This document shows positions 54,985 through 63,206 of a stretch of 64,000 nucleotides of DNA, piece after piece. The notes below the pieces were generated by a model. The model was not told the origin of the DNA, searched no databases, and saw nothing but the letters and a program-made list of their open reading frames with translations. The stretch's first letter is position 1; the number at the start of each line of letters is the position of its first letter. Both the position numbers and the translations under genes were made by a program. The stretch spans positions 124,001-188,000 of the forward strand of contig NZ_JASEEQ010000009.1 in assembly GCF_030019515.1 (NCBI RefSeq). Reading direction: 5' to 3'. Origin of the DNA: Nocardioides sp. (GTDB taxonomy: Bacteria; Actinomycetota; Actinomycetes; Propionibacteriales; Nocardioidaceae).

Positions 54985-55695
54985 ATGGACCTCACCCACC
55001 GGTTCACCGTCCCCACCGGCATCGAGGAGGCGTGGGCGCACTTCAACGACATCGCCTCCGTCGCCGAGTGCTTCCCCGGCGCGGCGGTCACCTCGGTCGA
55101 GCAGGAGACCTTCCACGGCTCGGTGAAGGTCAAGCTCGGTCCGATCGCGCTCGTGTACAACGGCTCGGGCACGTTCGTGGAGAAGGACGAGGGCGCGCAC
55201 CGGTTCGTGGTCGAGGCCAACGGCAAGGACAAGCGCGGCAACGGCACGGCCGGCGCGACCGTCACGCTGACCATGGCGCAGGCCAAGGCCGGCAGCACCG
55301 ACGTCGAGGTCGTCACCGACCTGGCCATCACCGGCAAGCCTGCGCAGTTCGGCCGGGGCGTCATGCAGGACGTCTCGGACAAGCTGCTCGGCCAGTTCGT
55401 CGACTGCCTCGAGCAGCGGATGGGCGCGCCGGAGCCGTCCGCCACGCCGTCCGAGCCCTCCGCGCCCTCCGCCGCACCTGACCCATCTGTCGCGGAATCG
55501 CCCGCGGCCGAGCAGGAGCGTCAGGTACGTCGACCCGATGCGGCCGGGCCTCGGCACGCCGCGGCGGCGGGGGAGGACCACCTGGACCTGGGGGCGACGG
55601 TGCTGCCGGTGCTGGCGCGGACCTACTGGCGGCAGGCGGTCGGCGCGCTCGTGGTGCTGCTCGTGCTCTGGCGGTGGCTCGGCCGGCGCCGCTGA
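54985..55695 (+). CDS. CoxG family protein (SRPBCC) with C-terminal membrane anchor
   Basis: 236 residues. Residues 1-150 are a CoxG-type SRPBCC domain: FTVPTGIEEAWAHFNDIASVAECFPGAAV, VKVKLGPIALVYNGSGTF and GRGVMQDVSDKLLGQFVDCLEQRM. A Pro/Ser/Ala linker and a C-terminal hydrophobic helix (AVGALVVLLVLWRWLG) follow, anchoring it in the membrane. CoxG proteins carry lipophilic quinone or recruit the dehydrogenase to the membrane, so electrons may enter the respiratory chain here. It ends the S-L-M-G operon and is convergent, 36 bp apart, with an MFS gene. Confidence 0.9.
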   Translation: MDLTHRFTVPTGIEEAWAHFNDIASVAECFPGAAVTSVEQETFHGSVKVKLGPIALVYNGSGTFVEKDEGAHRFVVEANGKDKRGNGTAGATVTLTMAQAKAGSTDVEVVTDLAITGKPAQFGRGVMQDVSDKLLGQFVDCLEQRMGAPEPSATPSEPSAPSAAPDPSVAESPAAEQERQVRRPDAAGPRHAAAAGEDHLDLGATVLPVLARTYWRQAVGALVVLLVLWRWLGRRR

Positions 55696-55731
55696 CCACG
55701 GCACACGACCCGGGCGGCGCTCCAGCGGCGG

Positions 55732-57261
55732 CTACTCGAGCGCGCTGGCCTGCGTCTTGACCGTCGGCACGGGGAGCACCACGTCCACGCGCTCCACGCC
55801 TGCTGACGCGGCGCGCTGCGTCTCGACACGCGCCGTCGGGTCCGCCGGCGCGGCCCCGGGCGCTTGCTCGACCACCATCGTGCGGTCCGCTGACGCGGCG
55901 CGCTGTGTCTCGACACGCGCCGCCGGGTCCGCCGGCGCGGCCCCGGGCGCTTGCTCGACCACCATCGTGCGGTCCGCTGACGCGGCCCGCACCCCGTTGA
56001 CCTCGGGCGAGAGCTGCGGCTCGACCCGGACCACCGCGACCGCGCCGCAGAGCAGGCAGCCGACGACCAGCGAGCCGATGTAGACGCCGCCGAGGCCGTG
56101 GCCGACGAGGTAGCCGGCGACCGGGGGCGCGATGATCGCGGCGAGCTGGAAGGACCCCGAGCTGAGCGCGTTGTAGCGCCCCCGCAGGTGGTCGGGCGCG
56201 AGCTCGTTGACCAGGGCGGGGACGGTCGGCTGCAGCAGCGTCTCGCCGAACGCGAACACCGACGCGCAGCCGGCGACCAGGAGCGTCGCGCCCCAGGTGC
56301 CGGAGACCAGCCCGGTGGCGCCGAGCAGCACCCAGGAGCACGCCCACACCAGCGACATCACCGCGATCACCCGGGTCCGGCGCCGGCCCTCGATCCGCTG
56401 GAGCACGACCAGCTGGAGCACCACGATCACCACCGTGTTCGCGGCGAACGCCAGCCCGAGGCCCTGCGTGGACACCTCGCCCACGGCCCGCGCGAACGCC
56501 GGCATCCCGGCGTTGAGCTGGGAGTAGCCGACGTACGACGACACGAAGCTGAGCAGCATCAGCGAGGCGACCGCGGGCCGGCGCATCACCTCGCGGTAGC
56601 TCAGCGTCGCCGGCGGAGCGCCGCCCGCGTGGACCGGGCGGCCGGCGACCAGCCGCAGCGGACCCAGCAGCAGGACCAGGGCCGGCAGGTAGCTGACCGC
56701 GTCGCCGAGGTAGATGACCTGGAAGGTGACCAGCCGGTCCACGTCGACGAACGCGCCGCCGATGATGCCGCCGATCCCGATGCCGAGGTTGAGCAGCGTG
56801 AAGTTCACGCCGAAGTAGCGCTGCCGCAGCTCGACCGGGACCACGGCGGCGATGAAGGCCTGGAACCCCGGCCAGGAGACCCCGAACGCGGCGCCGGAGA
56901 GCATCAGCGCCCCGGCCGCCATCCACTCCGCCGGTGAGAACGCGAGCGCGGCGTTCGAGGCGGTCTGGAGGACCAGTGCACCGACCAGGATCCGGCGCGC
57001 GCCGAGCCGGTCGATCGCCGAGCCCCCGGGCCCGACGACGAGGAAGCCGATCAGCGGCGGGAGCGCCAGCAGCAGCCCGACGTCGCTGAGCGCGAAGCCA
57101 CGCACCTCGTGGAGGTAGACGACGTGGAAGGGCAGCACGAGGCCGGTGCCGATGAACTCGAAGACCACCACCGAGAGCAGCAGCCGGCCCTCGCGGGGCA
57201 GGTCGTGCCAGAACGAGGCGAGGGTCGGGCGGGCGGGGTCGGGGTGGGTCGGCGAGCTCAT
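55732..57261 (-). CDS. MFS transporter with repeated C-terminal extension
   Basis: 509 residues. Twelve hydrophobic helices occupy about residues 20-415 in the multidrug-efflux style (GFLVVGPGGSAIDRLGARRILVGALVLQ holds the loop 2-3 motif; APDHLRGRYNALSSGSFQLAA lies mid-C-half). After VRVEPQLSPEV the last 75 residues are an unusual tail with a 29-residue unit present twice, RAASADRTMVVEQAPGAAP and following, and a third partial copy. The tail is encoded by an 87-bp tandem duplication. Efflux of a hydrophobic compound is likely; substrate unknown. ATG at MSSPTHPDPARP is close to the divergent DUF2207 gene. Confidence 0.83.
   Translation of the reverse strand: MSSPTHPDPARPTLASFWHDLPREGRLLLSVVVFEFIGTGLVLPFHVVYLHEVRGFALSDVGLLLALPPLIGFLVVGPGGSAIDRLGARRILVGALVLQTASNAALAFSPAEWMAAGALMLSGAAFGVSWPGFQAFIAAVVPVELRQRYFGVNFTLLNLGIGIGGIIGGAFVDVDRLVTFQVIYLGDAVSYLPALVLLLGPLRLVAGRPVHAGGAPPATLSYREVMRRPAVASLMLLSFVSSYVGYSQLNAGMPAFARAVGEVSTQGLGLAFAANTVVIVVLQLVVLQRIEGRRRTRVIAVMSLVWACSWVLLGATGLVSGTWGATLLVAGCASVFAFGETLLQPTVPALVNELAPDHLRGRYNALSSGSFQLAAIIAPPVAGYLVGHGLGGVYIGSLVVGCLLCGAVAVVRVEPQLSPEVNGVRAASADRTMVVEQAPGAAPADPAARVETQRAASADRTMVVEQAPGAAPADPTARVETQRAASAGVERVDVVLPVPTVKTQASALE
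55802..55987. repeat. 87-bp tandem duplication in the 3' end of the MFS gene
   Basis: Units start at 55802, 55889 and (partial, about 12 bp) 55976, exactly 87 bp apart, with only two base differences between the complete copies. 87 bp is 29 codons, so the frame is kept. The unit holds CTCGACACGCGCC- and GCTTGCTCGACCACC-type sequence, similar in style to dispersed actinobacterial intergenic repeats, which suggests that such DNA became translated. Confidence 0.85.
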
Positions 57262-57344
57262 CGCCGAGAAGTCTCCCAGCGGCCGCCGACACCCGGCACG
57301 CGATTTTCCGACGCAGTCGTCCGCCGACCCCTAGGCTCCGGGGC

Positions 57345-59102
57345 ATGAAGCGTCTGGTGGGGACCGTGATCGGCCTGGCGGTCGTGCTGCTGGTGCTGAT
57401 GATTCCCGCCGCCCTCTACGGAGTGAGCGGCGACGAGGGTCCCGCCGAGACCGACGAGACGACGATCACGTCGTACGTCGCCGACTTCGACGTGGACGAC
57501 CAGGGCGACCTGACGGCCGTCGAGACCCTCACCGTGGACTTCCCGTTCCCCGGCAAGCACGGGATCTTCCGGTTCTGGGACACCCACGACCAGACGGCCC
57601 CGGACACCGTCCGCCGGATCCCTCGTGACATCGAGGTCACCATGGACGGCGCCGACGTCCCGGTCGAGATGTCCAGCGACGGCGGTGGCCAGTTCAAGGT
57701 CGCCCGGATCGGCGACCCCGACTCGACCGTCGCGCCCGGCGAGCACGTGTACGAGATCCGCTACGACGTCGACGGCATCCTGGAGCCCGGCACCAACGGC
57801 TCCCGCACCCAGCTCTACTGGAACCTGATCCCCGGCGGCTGGGCGCAGCGCATCGACTCGGCGGACCTCACGGTCCACCTGCCCGCCGACGCGGAGCGGG
57901 TCCAGTGCGCGGTCGGCCCGGACGAGACGGGCTGCCGGCTCCAGGGCGAGGGCACCCCCGTCCTGCGGATCCGGGCGGAGTCGCTCGACCCGCGGACGCC
58001 CGTGACGCTCAAGACGGGCCTCGACGTGGCGACGCCGCCGCCCGGCGACGAGCGACCCTGGGGGCCCGCGCTCGACGCCGTGCTCGGGCCCGACCTGGCG
58101 CTGCTGGCCCTCGTGCTGGCCCTGGCCGTCGCCGCCGGCGGCTACGGCTTCCACCTGGCCCGGCGCGCGGCCGAGCGGGACCCGCAGTTCCCGGTCATGT
58201 ACGCGCCGCCGGACGGCATCGGCCCCGCCCAGGCGGCGTACCTGGTCACCGAGAAGGTGGACGACGAGCAGTACGTCGCCACCCTCATGTACGCCGCGGA
58301 GAAGGGTGCCATCGCCCTCGACCGCACCGATGCCGCGTGGACGATCGCGGACAAGAACGGCGCCTCGGGCTGGGCCGGCCTCGACCCCGTGACCACGGGG
58401 GTCGCGCACCTGCTCGGCGGCCCCGGCACCTCGTTCGTCGCCTCGCCCAAGGACGTCGCCGCCGGCCAGCGGCTCAAGACCGAGATCGAGTCGTTCGAGG
58501 AGAGCACCCGGACCTGGGCCTCGACCTCCGGCCTGATGGTCAAGAGCGGTCTGGGCGGCAGCGGCAGCGTGGTCATCGGCCTGTGCCTGGTCGCCGTCGT
58601 CGCCATCGCGATCTGGAACCCGCTCAACATGTCGGTCGTCGGGCTGATCCCGGGTGCGTTCGGGATCTTCGGCGCCTACCTCGCGGTCCCCGCCGCCGGC
58701 ACCCGGCGCACCAAGGCCGGCCGTGACCTGTGGTCGCGGGCCGGCGGGTTCCGCCGGATCCTCGCGACGCCGTCGGCGAAGGACCGGTTCGACTTCTCCG
58801 GGCGCGAGGAGCTCTACACCGCCTACGTGCCGTGGGCGGTCGCGTTCGGGTGCGCCGAGGAGTGGGCGGGCAAGTACCGCACCGAGATGGGCGCCGAGCC
58901 GCCGGTCCCGTCGTACCTCGGCCCCGCTTACGTGGGCGCCTACACCGGCTCGGTGGTCTCGTCGATGGTCGACGACTTCCACTCCACCGTCAGCTCCGCG
59001 ATCTCCTCCTACGAGGCCACCCAGAAGTCGTCGTCCTCGGGTGGCGGCGGCGGGTTCTCGGGCGGCGGCGGGGGCGGCGGCGGTGGTGGCGGCTCCTGGT
59101 GA
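57345..59102 (+). CDS. DUF2207 domain membrane protein
   Basis: 585 residues. An N-terminal hydrophobic helix (LVGTVIGLAVVLLVLMIPAALYG) leads to the extracytoplasmic DUF2207 beta domain (SYVADFDVDDQGDLTAVETLTVDFPFPGKHGIFRFW, YEIRYDVDGIL, YWNLIPGGW). A second helix lies at about 245-265, two more near 400-445, and the end is a Ser/Gly run (GGGGGFSGGGGGGGGGGGSW). DUF2207 proteins are widespread, usually next to LemA, and thought to act in envelope maintenance; that neighbour is present 43 bp downstream. The Gly-rich tail with final Trp is typical of the family. Confidence 0.9.
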   Translation: MKRLVGTVIGLAVVLLVLMIPAALYGVSGDEGPAETDETTITSYVADFDVDDQGDLTAVETLTVDFPFPGKHGIFRFWDTHDQTAPDTVRRIPRDIEVTMDGADVPVEMSSDGGGQFKVARIGDPDSTVAPGEHVYEIRYDVDGILEPGTNGSRTQLYWNLIPGGWAQRIDSADLTVHLPADAERVQCAVGPDETGCRLQGEGTPVLRIRAESLDPRTPVTLKTGLDVATPPPGDERPWGPALDAVLGPDLALLALVLALAVAAGGYGFHLARRAAERDPQFPVMYAPPDGIGPAQAAYLVTEKVDDEQYVATLMYAAEKGAIALDRTDAAWTIADKNGASGWAGLDPVTTGVAHLLGGPGTSFVASPKDVAAGQRLKTEIESFEESTRTWASTSGLMVKSGLGGSGSVVIGLCLVAVVAIAIWNPLNMSVVGLIPGAFGIFGAYLAVPAAGTRRTKAGRDLWSRAGGFRRILATPSAKDRFDFSGREELYTAYVPWAVAFGCAEEWAGKYRTEMGAEPPVPSYLGPAYVGAYTGSVVSSMVDDFHSTVSSAISSYEATQKSSSSGGGGGFSGGGGGGGGGGGSW

Positions 59103-59145
59103 CCGACTGACCATCCCCCATCCACCCGTGTTCTGAGGAGATCTC

Positions 59146-59709
59146 ATGCTCATCGCCATCATCGTCATCGTCGTGGTGCTCGTCGCCCTGGTGGCCTTCG
59201 GCATCATCGGCTTCAACAAGCTCCGCACCACCGACATCGGAGCCCAGGAGGCGCTCGGCGGCATCGACGTCCAGCTCACCCGGCGCGCCGACCTGATCCC
59301 GAACCTGGTCGAGACCGTCAAGGGGTACGCCGCGCACGAGAAGGGCGTGTTCGAGGAGGTGACCGCGGCCCGGGCGGGCGTGCAGGCCGCGGCCAAGGGC
59401 GACGACGTCGCCGCGAAGGCCGCCGCGGACGCCCGGCTCCAGGGCGCCCTGGTCAACCTGAACGCCGTGGCCGAGGCCTACCCCGACCTCAAGGCCAACC
59501 AGAACTTCCTCGACCTGCAGCGCCAGCTCGCCGAGACCGAGAACCAGATCTCGTTCGCCCGGCAGTTCTACAACGACGCGGTCGCGACCCTGAACAAGCT
59601 GACCCAGACCATCCCGTGGATGTTCTTCACCGGCGTGGCGAACGTCCACAAGCGCGAGTTCTACGACGCCCCGGACGGCCAGGAGCAGGCGCCGCAGGTG
59701 AGCTTCTAG
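59146..59709 (+). CDS. LemA family protein
   Basis: 187 residues. One N-terminal helix (LIAIIVIVVVLVALVAFGIIGF) anchors a helical-bundle domain with the LemA hallmarks FNKLRTTDIGAQEALGGIDVQLTRRADLIPNLVETVKGYAAHEK and NFLDLQRQLAETENQISFARQFYNDAVATLN. The protein lies with its N-terminus across the membrane. Bacterial LemA is often paired with DUF2207 proteins as here, and both are expected in one mRNA. GAGGAGAT precedes the ATG. Exact function unknown. Confidence 0.93.
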   Translation: MLIAIIVIVVVLVALVAFGIIGFNKLRTTDIGAQEALGGIDVQLTRRADLIPNLVETVKGYAAHEKGVFEEVTAARAGVQAAAKGDDVAAKAAADARLQGALVNLNAVAEAYPDLKANQNFLDLQRQLAETENQISFARQFYNDAVATLNKLTQTIPWMFFTGVANVHKREFYDAPDGQEQAPQVSF

Positions 59710-59782
59710 GGCCACGACGGAGGTCGCGAGGCTCGCCCGGTCGGGGGGCATGCGGGCAAATCCGGGCGGGTACTCACCCCGC

Positions 59783-60751
59783 ATGCAGATCCCTCAGCCC
59801 CGTGGCCCGCTCACGGACGAGCTCTTCGGCACGCTCCGGGCGGGGTCCGACGACTTCTACCCCGTCCTCGCCGCCGGCGCCACCGACGGCGAGGACGCCG
59901 CGCTGGCGCTGTGGGTGCTCCACGAGCTGCACTACCGCGGGTTCGACGAGGTGCGTGACGACCTGGAGTGGGACCCGCAGCTGGTGCGGCTGCGCGGAGC
60001 GCTCGAGCGCGACCTCGAGCAGCGGCTGCGCGAGCGCTTCACGCCGCCCGTCGGCCTCTCCTTCGTCGAGGACTTCTTCGACTGGGTCGCCGAGCAGGAC
60101 GGCGCCTCGGTCGCCGCGCACGTGCAGCGCGACGCCGACCGCGAGCAGGTGCTCGAGCTGCTCCGGTCGCGCTCCATCTACCACCTCAAGGAGTCCGACC
60201 CGACCGCGTGGGTCGTCCCTCGCCTGGGCGTCCGGGCCAAGGCCGCGCTGATGGAGCTCCTGTACGACGAGTACGGCGGGGGCGACCCGAACCGGCTGCA
60301 CCACCACCTGTTCGCGCAGGGCCTGCGGGCCAGCGGCCTGGCGGCGTCGTACGGCGCCCACATCGACGAGGTGCCGCTGGAGGTGCTCGAGCAGAACAAC
60401 GCGATGTCGCACTTCGGCCTGCACCGCCGCCTGCGCGGCGCGGCCCTGGGCCACCTCGCGGCGTTCGAGGCGACCAGCTCGATGCCGTCGCGGCGGATGG
60501 TGCAGGGCCTCGAGCGGCTCGGCTTCCCGGACGAGATGGTGGCCTACTACGCCGAGCACGTGGAGGCCGACGCGGTCCACGAGCAGCTGGCCGTGCGCAC
60601 CATCTGCGGCGGCCTGCTCGCCGAGGAGCCCGGGCTCGAGGAGGACCTGTGGTTCGGCGCGTTCACCTGCCTGGACCTGGAGGACCGGTTCGCCCGCACC
60701 ATCCTCCAGCGGTGGGGGGTCGGCGAGGACCGGAAGGAGGAGGTGGCGTGA
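59783..60751 (+). CDS. Iron-containing redox enzyme family protein (haem-oxygenase-like diiron fold)
   Basis: 322 residues. ALWVLHELHYRGFDEVRDDLEWDP near the start, LMELLYDEYGGGDPNRLHHHLFAQGLRASGL in the middle and EHVEADAVHEQLAVRTI near 265 give the Glu/His/Asp ligand pattern of haem-oxygenase-like diiron oxidases/oxygenases. Such enzymes oxidise amino acid, fatty acid or amine substrates. ATG at MQIPQPRGPL was chosen; an ATG 33 bp upstream is also possible. The stop overlaps the GTG of a CDGSH Fe-S protein, which would be a natural electron donor. Confidence 0.83.
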   Translation: MQIPQPRGPLTDELFGTLRAGSDDFYPVLAAGATDGEDAALALWVLHELHYRGFDEVRDDLEWDPQLVRLRGALERDLEQRLRERFTPPVGLSFVEDFFDWVAEQDGASVAAHVQRDADREQVLELLRSRSIYHLKESDPTAWVVPRLGVRAKAALMELLYDEYGGGDPNRLHHHLFAQGLRASGLAASYGAHIDEVPLEVLEQNNAMSHFGLHRRLRGAALGHLAAFEATSSMPSRRMVQGLERLGFPDEMVAYYAEHVEADAVHEQLAVRTICGGLLAEEPGLEEDLWFGAFTCLDLEDRFARTILQRWGVGEDRKEEVA

Positions 60752-60957
60752 GCGGATCCTTCGAGCACCCGGACGTGGTGCTCTGTCCCGGCGGGCCGAT
60801 GCTGCTGCGCGGTCAGCACACGGTCGAGGACCCGGCCGGGGTGGCGCACGAGACCACCCGGCCGGTCACCGCCGTCTGCCGGTGCCACAAGTCGTCGTCG
60901 CTCCCGTGGTGCGACGGCACGCACAAGCTGCTCCCCGAGCGCCTGCGGCCGACCTGA
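60748..60957 (+). CDS. CDGSH-type iron-sulfur protein
   Basis: 69 residues. CRCHKSSSLPWCDGTHK is the complete CDGSH signature (CxCx2-S/T-x3PxCDGxH): three Cys and one His bind a [2Fe-2S] cluster. It is soluble, with no membrane helix. GTG shares bases with the TGA of the diiron protein gene, so both are coupled; the small protein could pass electrons to that enzyme. The gene ends 17 bp before a convergent methyltransferase gene. Confidence 0.9.
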   Translation: MSGSFEHPDVVLCPGGPMLLRGQHTVEDPAGVAHETTRPVTAVCRCHKSSSLPWCDGTHKLLPERLRPT

Positions 60958-60974
60958 GCGCGGCCCGGCGAGGA

Positions 60975-61610
60975 TCAGCCCGCGTCGAGCCGGACCAGCA
61001 CCCCGCGGTCGCACCAGCGGACCTCGCTGATGGCCAGCTCGTCGTCGGTCTCCCGGAGCCGATCACGCAGCAGGTCGACCTGCTCGACGGTGCCCAGCTG
61101 GAGCAGGACGACGGCGCCGCGCAGCAGGTGCGGGCGGGCGGTGTCGATGCAGAGCCGGGCCAGCGCCATGCCGTCGGCCCCGCCGTCGATCGCGAGCACC
61201 GGGTCCTCGGGGAACCGGTCGATCTCGGCTCGGCGTACCCACGGCGGGTCCGCGATGACCAGGGCGAACCGCTCGCTGTCGTCGAGCACCTCGTCCATCG
61301 GGCCCTCACGGACCTCGACCCGGTCGGCCAGGCCGGCGGCCCGGGCGTTGGCCCGGGCGTACTCGCACGCCACCGGGTTCACGTCCACGCACACCAGCCC
61401 TCGGTCGGTACCGGCCACGGCCAGCAGGCCGATCTGGCCGGCGCCTGCGCACAGCTCAAGGACCGGGCCGGCCGGCGCGTCCGCGAGGATCTCGGCGGCC
61501 CACTCCGACTGGGCCGCGGTCCAGGGCCGGGGGCGCAGCACCCGGCCGTCGAAGGTGATCCGGAGCGGGCCGAACCCCATCGTCTCCGGAGCGTGGCTGA
61601 TCGTGGTCAT
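60975..61610 (-). CDS. Class I SAM-dependent methyltransferase
   Basis: 211 residues. The SAM-binding motif I is VLELCAGAGQIGLLAV, the acidic end of strand 2 is CVDVNPVACEYARANARAAGL, and the catalytic motif is DPPWV in FALVIADPPWVRR, as in PrmC/HemK- or RlmG-like enzymes that methylate amide or base nitrogens. A protein glutamine, rRNA or DNA target is possible. ATG at MTTISHAPE was preferred; an in-frame start at 61643 adds 11 basic residues. It is transcribed towards the CDGSH gene, downstream of the alkB-like gene on the same strand (39 bp gap). Confidence 0.85.
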   Translation of the reverse strand: MTTISHAPETMGFGPLRITFDGRVLRPRPWTAAQSEWAAEILADAPAGPVLELCAGAGQIGLLAVAGTDRGLVCVDVNPVACEYARANARAAGLADRVEVREGPMDEVLDDSERFALVIADPPWVRRAEIDRFPEDPVLAIDGGADGMALARLCIDTARPHLLRGAVVLLQLGTVEQVDLLRDRLRETDDELAISEVRWCDRGVLVRLDAG

Positions 61611-61649
61611 GGCGCGGTGGTACCCGCTGCGGCGGGCCGTCACGCCTGC

Positions 61650-62264
61650 TCACCCGACGTGGATCGGGCGGAACTGGACCGAGATCCGGGGCCCGGCGTG
61701 GGCGACCTTGGGGACGGCGTGCTCCCAGGTGCGCTGGCACGAGCCGCCCATCACCAGCAGGTCCCCGTGGCCCATCTCGAGCGGGATGGCGGCACCGCCG
61801 AGGCGCGGACGGAGCATCAGCCGCCGCGGGTCGCCGAGCGAGACGATCGCGACCATGGTGTCCTGCGTCCGCCCCCGCCCGATCGTGTCGCCGTGCCAGG
61901 CGACGCTGTCGCGGCCGTCGCGGTAGTAGCAGCAGCCGGCGGTGACGAACGGCTCGCCGAGCTCGGGCCGGTAGTGGGCCGAGAGCGCGCCGCGGGCCCG
62001 GCCCAGGGCCGGGTGGGGGAGCGGCTCGCCGACGCCGTAGGTGTGCAGGAGGCGGGGTACGTCGACCTCCCGGTCGTACATCTGGCGACGCTCGGCCCGC
62101 CACGGGACGTCGAGGAGCAGTGTCTCGAAGACCTCGTCGGCCTCGGGCAGCCAGGTCCGGCACACGTCCACCCACGCACCGCGGGTGAGGACCCGGCGCT
62201 CGAGCCCCTCGAAGGCCGGGGCGGTCGTCGGTGCGGGTCCGAACAGCGTTCCCTGGAAGTCCAT
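61650..62264 (-). CDS. AlkB-like 2-oxoglutarate/Fe(II)-dependent dioxygenase
   Basis: 204 residues. Iron ligands are His and Asp in AWHGDTIGRG and His in TWEHAVPK; the 2-oxoglutarate Arg pair is in GPRISVQFRPIHVG. The lid WRAERRQMYDREVDVPRLLHTYG matches the AlkB/ALKBH2 group. It removes alkyl groups from adenine and cytosine bases in DNA or RNA. ATG at 62264 follows TATGCT by 6 nt (leaderless), and a perfect LexA box lies over the -35 region, so it is damage-inducible through the SOS system rather than Ada. It is followed by a methyltransferase gene on the same strand. Confidence 0.92.
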   Translation of the reverse strand: MDFQGTLFGPAPTTAPAFEGLERRVLTRGAWVDVCRTWLPEADEVFETLLLDVPWRAERRQMYDREVDVPRLLHTYGVGEPLPHPALGRARGALSAHYRPELGEPFVTAGCCYYRDGRDSVAWHGDTIGRGRTQDTMVAIVSLGDPRRLMLRPRLGGAAIPLEMGHGDLLVMGGSCQRTWEHAVPKVAHAGPRISVQFRPIHVG

Positions 62265-62270
62265 CACCCG

Positions 62271-62276
62271 AGCATA
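62271..62276 (-). promoter_or_regulatory. -10 element of the alkB-like gene
   Basis: On the minus strand TATGCT ends 6 nt before the ATG, pointing to a leaderless transcript and fixing the start codon. Confidence 0.5.
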
Positions 62277-62284
62277 CGCCGAGA

Positions 62285-62300
62285 TCGAACGTCTGTTCGA
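62285..62300. promoter_or_regulatory. LexA (SOS) box
   Basis: TCGAACGTCTGTTCGA is a perfect match to the Gram-positive/actinobacterial LexA box TCGAACNNNNGTTCGA. It is centred about 28 bp before the alkB-like ATG, over the -35 region. It could also affect the divergent ABC transporter, 114 bp away. Between this box and the transporter lies a short tandem CTCAGGCCCCGATT-type repeat (about 62311-62345). Confidence 0.88.
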
Positions 62301-62413
62301 GTCAAATGTCTCAGGCCCCGATTCCTCAGGCCCCGATTTCTCAGGGGGAGCCCAGGGTCGGAGGGGACCAATTCCCGTGGCGGCGCCGCCCTCCCGCGCG
62401 AGAGGCTGACCCC

Positions 62414-63178
62414 ATGACCGAGGCCACCCTCCAGGCGACCCCCGTCCCTGCGGCAGCGCGCGTGCGCAACCTGACCAAGACCTACGGCTCCGGGCCGGCG
62501 ATGGTCGTCGCGCTCGACGACGTCAGCCTCGACCTCGCGGCCGGTGAGTTCACCGCGGTGATGGGCCCCAGCGGGTCCGGGAAGTCGACGCTGATGCACT
62601 GCTGCGCGGCGCTCGACACCGCGGACTCCGGCTCGGTGTTCATCGGCGACCAGGACCTCACCTCGCTCAAGGACAAGGCCCTCACCAGGCTGCGCCGCGA
62701 CGAGATCGGCTTCGTCTTCCAGTCCTTCAACCTGGTGCCGACCCTCTCCGCGGCCGAGAACATCGCCCTGCCGATGGCGATCGCGGGCCGCAAGCCCGAC
62801 CGCGACTGGTACGACGTGGTCATCGACACGGTGAGCCTGGCGGACCGGCTCGACCACAAGCCCAACGAGCTGTCCGGTGGACAGCAGCAGCGGGTCGCGG
62901 TCGCCCGCGCCCTGGTCAGCCGGCCCCGGATCGTCTTCGCCGACGAGCCCACCGGCAACCTCGACTCCCGCTCGGGCGCCGAGGTCCTCGAGCTGCTGCG
63001 CCGCAGCGTCGACGACCACGGCCAGACGGTCGTGATGGTGACCCACGACCCGGTGGCCGCGGCGTACACCGACCGGGTCGTGTTCCTCGGTGACGGCCGG
63101 GTCGTCGACGAGCTGCGCGAGCCCACGCGGGAGCGGGTGCTCGAGGTGATGAACCGACTGGCCGAGAAGCACGCATGA
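62414..63178 (+). CDS. ABC transporter ATPase (MacB/LolD type)
   Basis: 254 residues. Walker A is GPSGSGKST, the Q-loop FVFQSFNLVPTLSAAENIALPM is typical of the MacB/LolD/FtsE group, the signature is ELSGGQQQRVAVARALV, Walker B IVFADEPTGNLDS and the switch His MVTHDPVAA. Such ATPases drive mechanotransmission complexes that move lipoproteins, peptides or antibiotics rather than classical importers. A permease of matching type starts 28 bp downstream and runs off the window. The gene is divergent from the SOS-controlled alkB-like gene. Confidence 0.93.
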   Translation: MTEATLQATPVPAAARVRNLTKTYGSGPAMVVALDDVSLDLAAGEFTAVMGPSGSGKSTLMHCCAALDTADSGSVFIGDQDLTSLKDKALTRLRRDEIGFVFQSFNLVPTLSAAENIALPMAIAGRKPDRDWYDVVIDTVSLADRLDHKPNELSGGQQQRVAVARALVSRPRIVFADEPTGNLDSRSGAEVLELLRRSVDDHGQTVVMVTHDPVAAAYTDRVVFLGDGRVVDELREPTRERVLEVMNRLAEKHA

Positions 63179-63206
63179 GCACCGCCCGGGACGGCGGGGG
63201 CCCCGC

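Noticed and set aside
62311..62345. Second regulatory array before the ABC transporter (CTCAGGCCCCGATT twice)
   Set aside because: Only two imperfect copies without symmetry; noted with the LexA box but too little to call a binding site.
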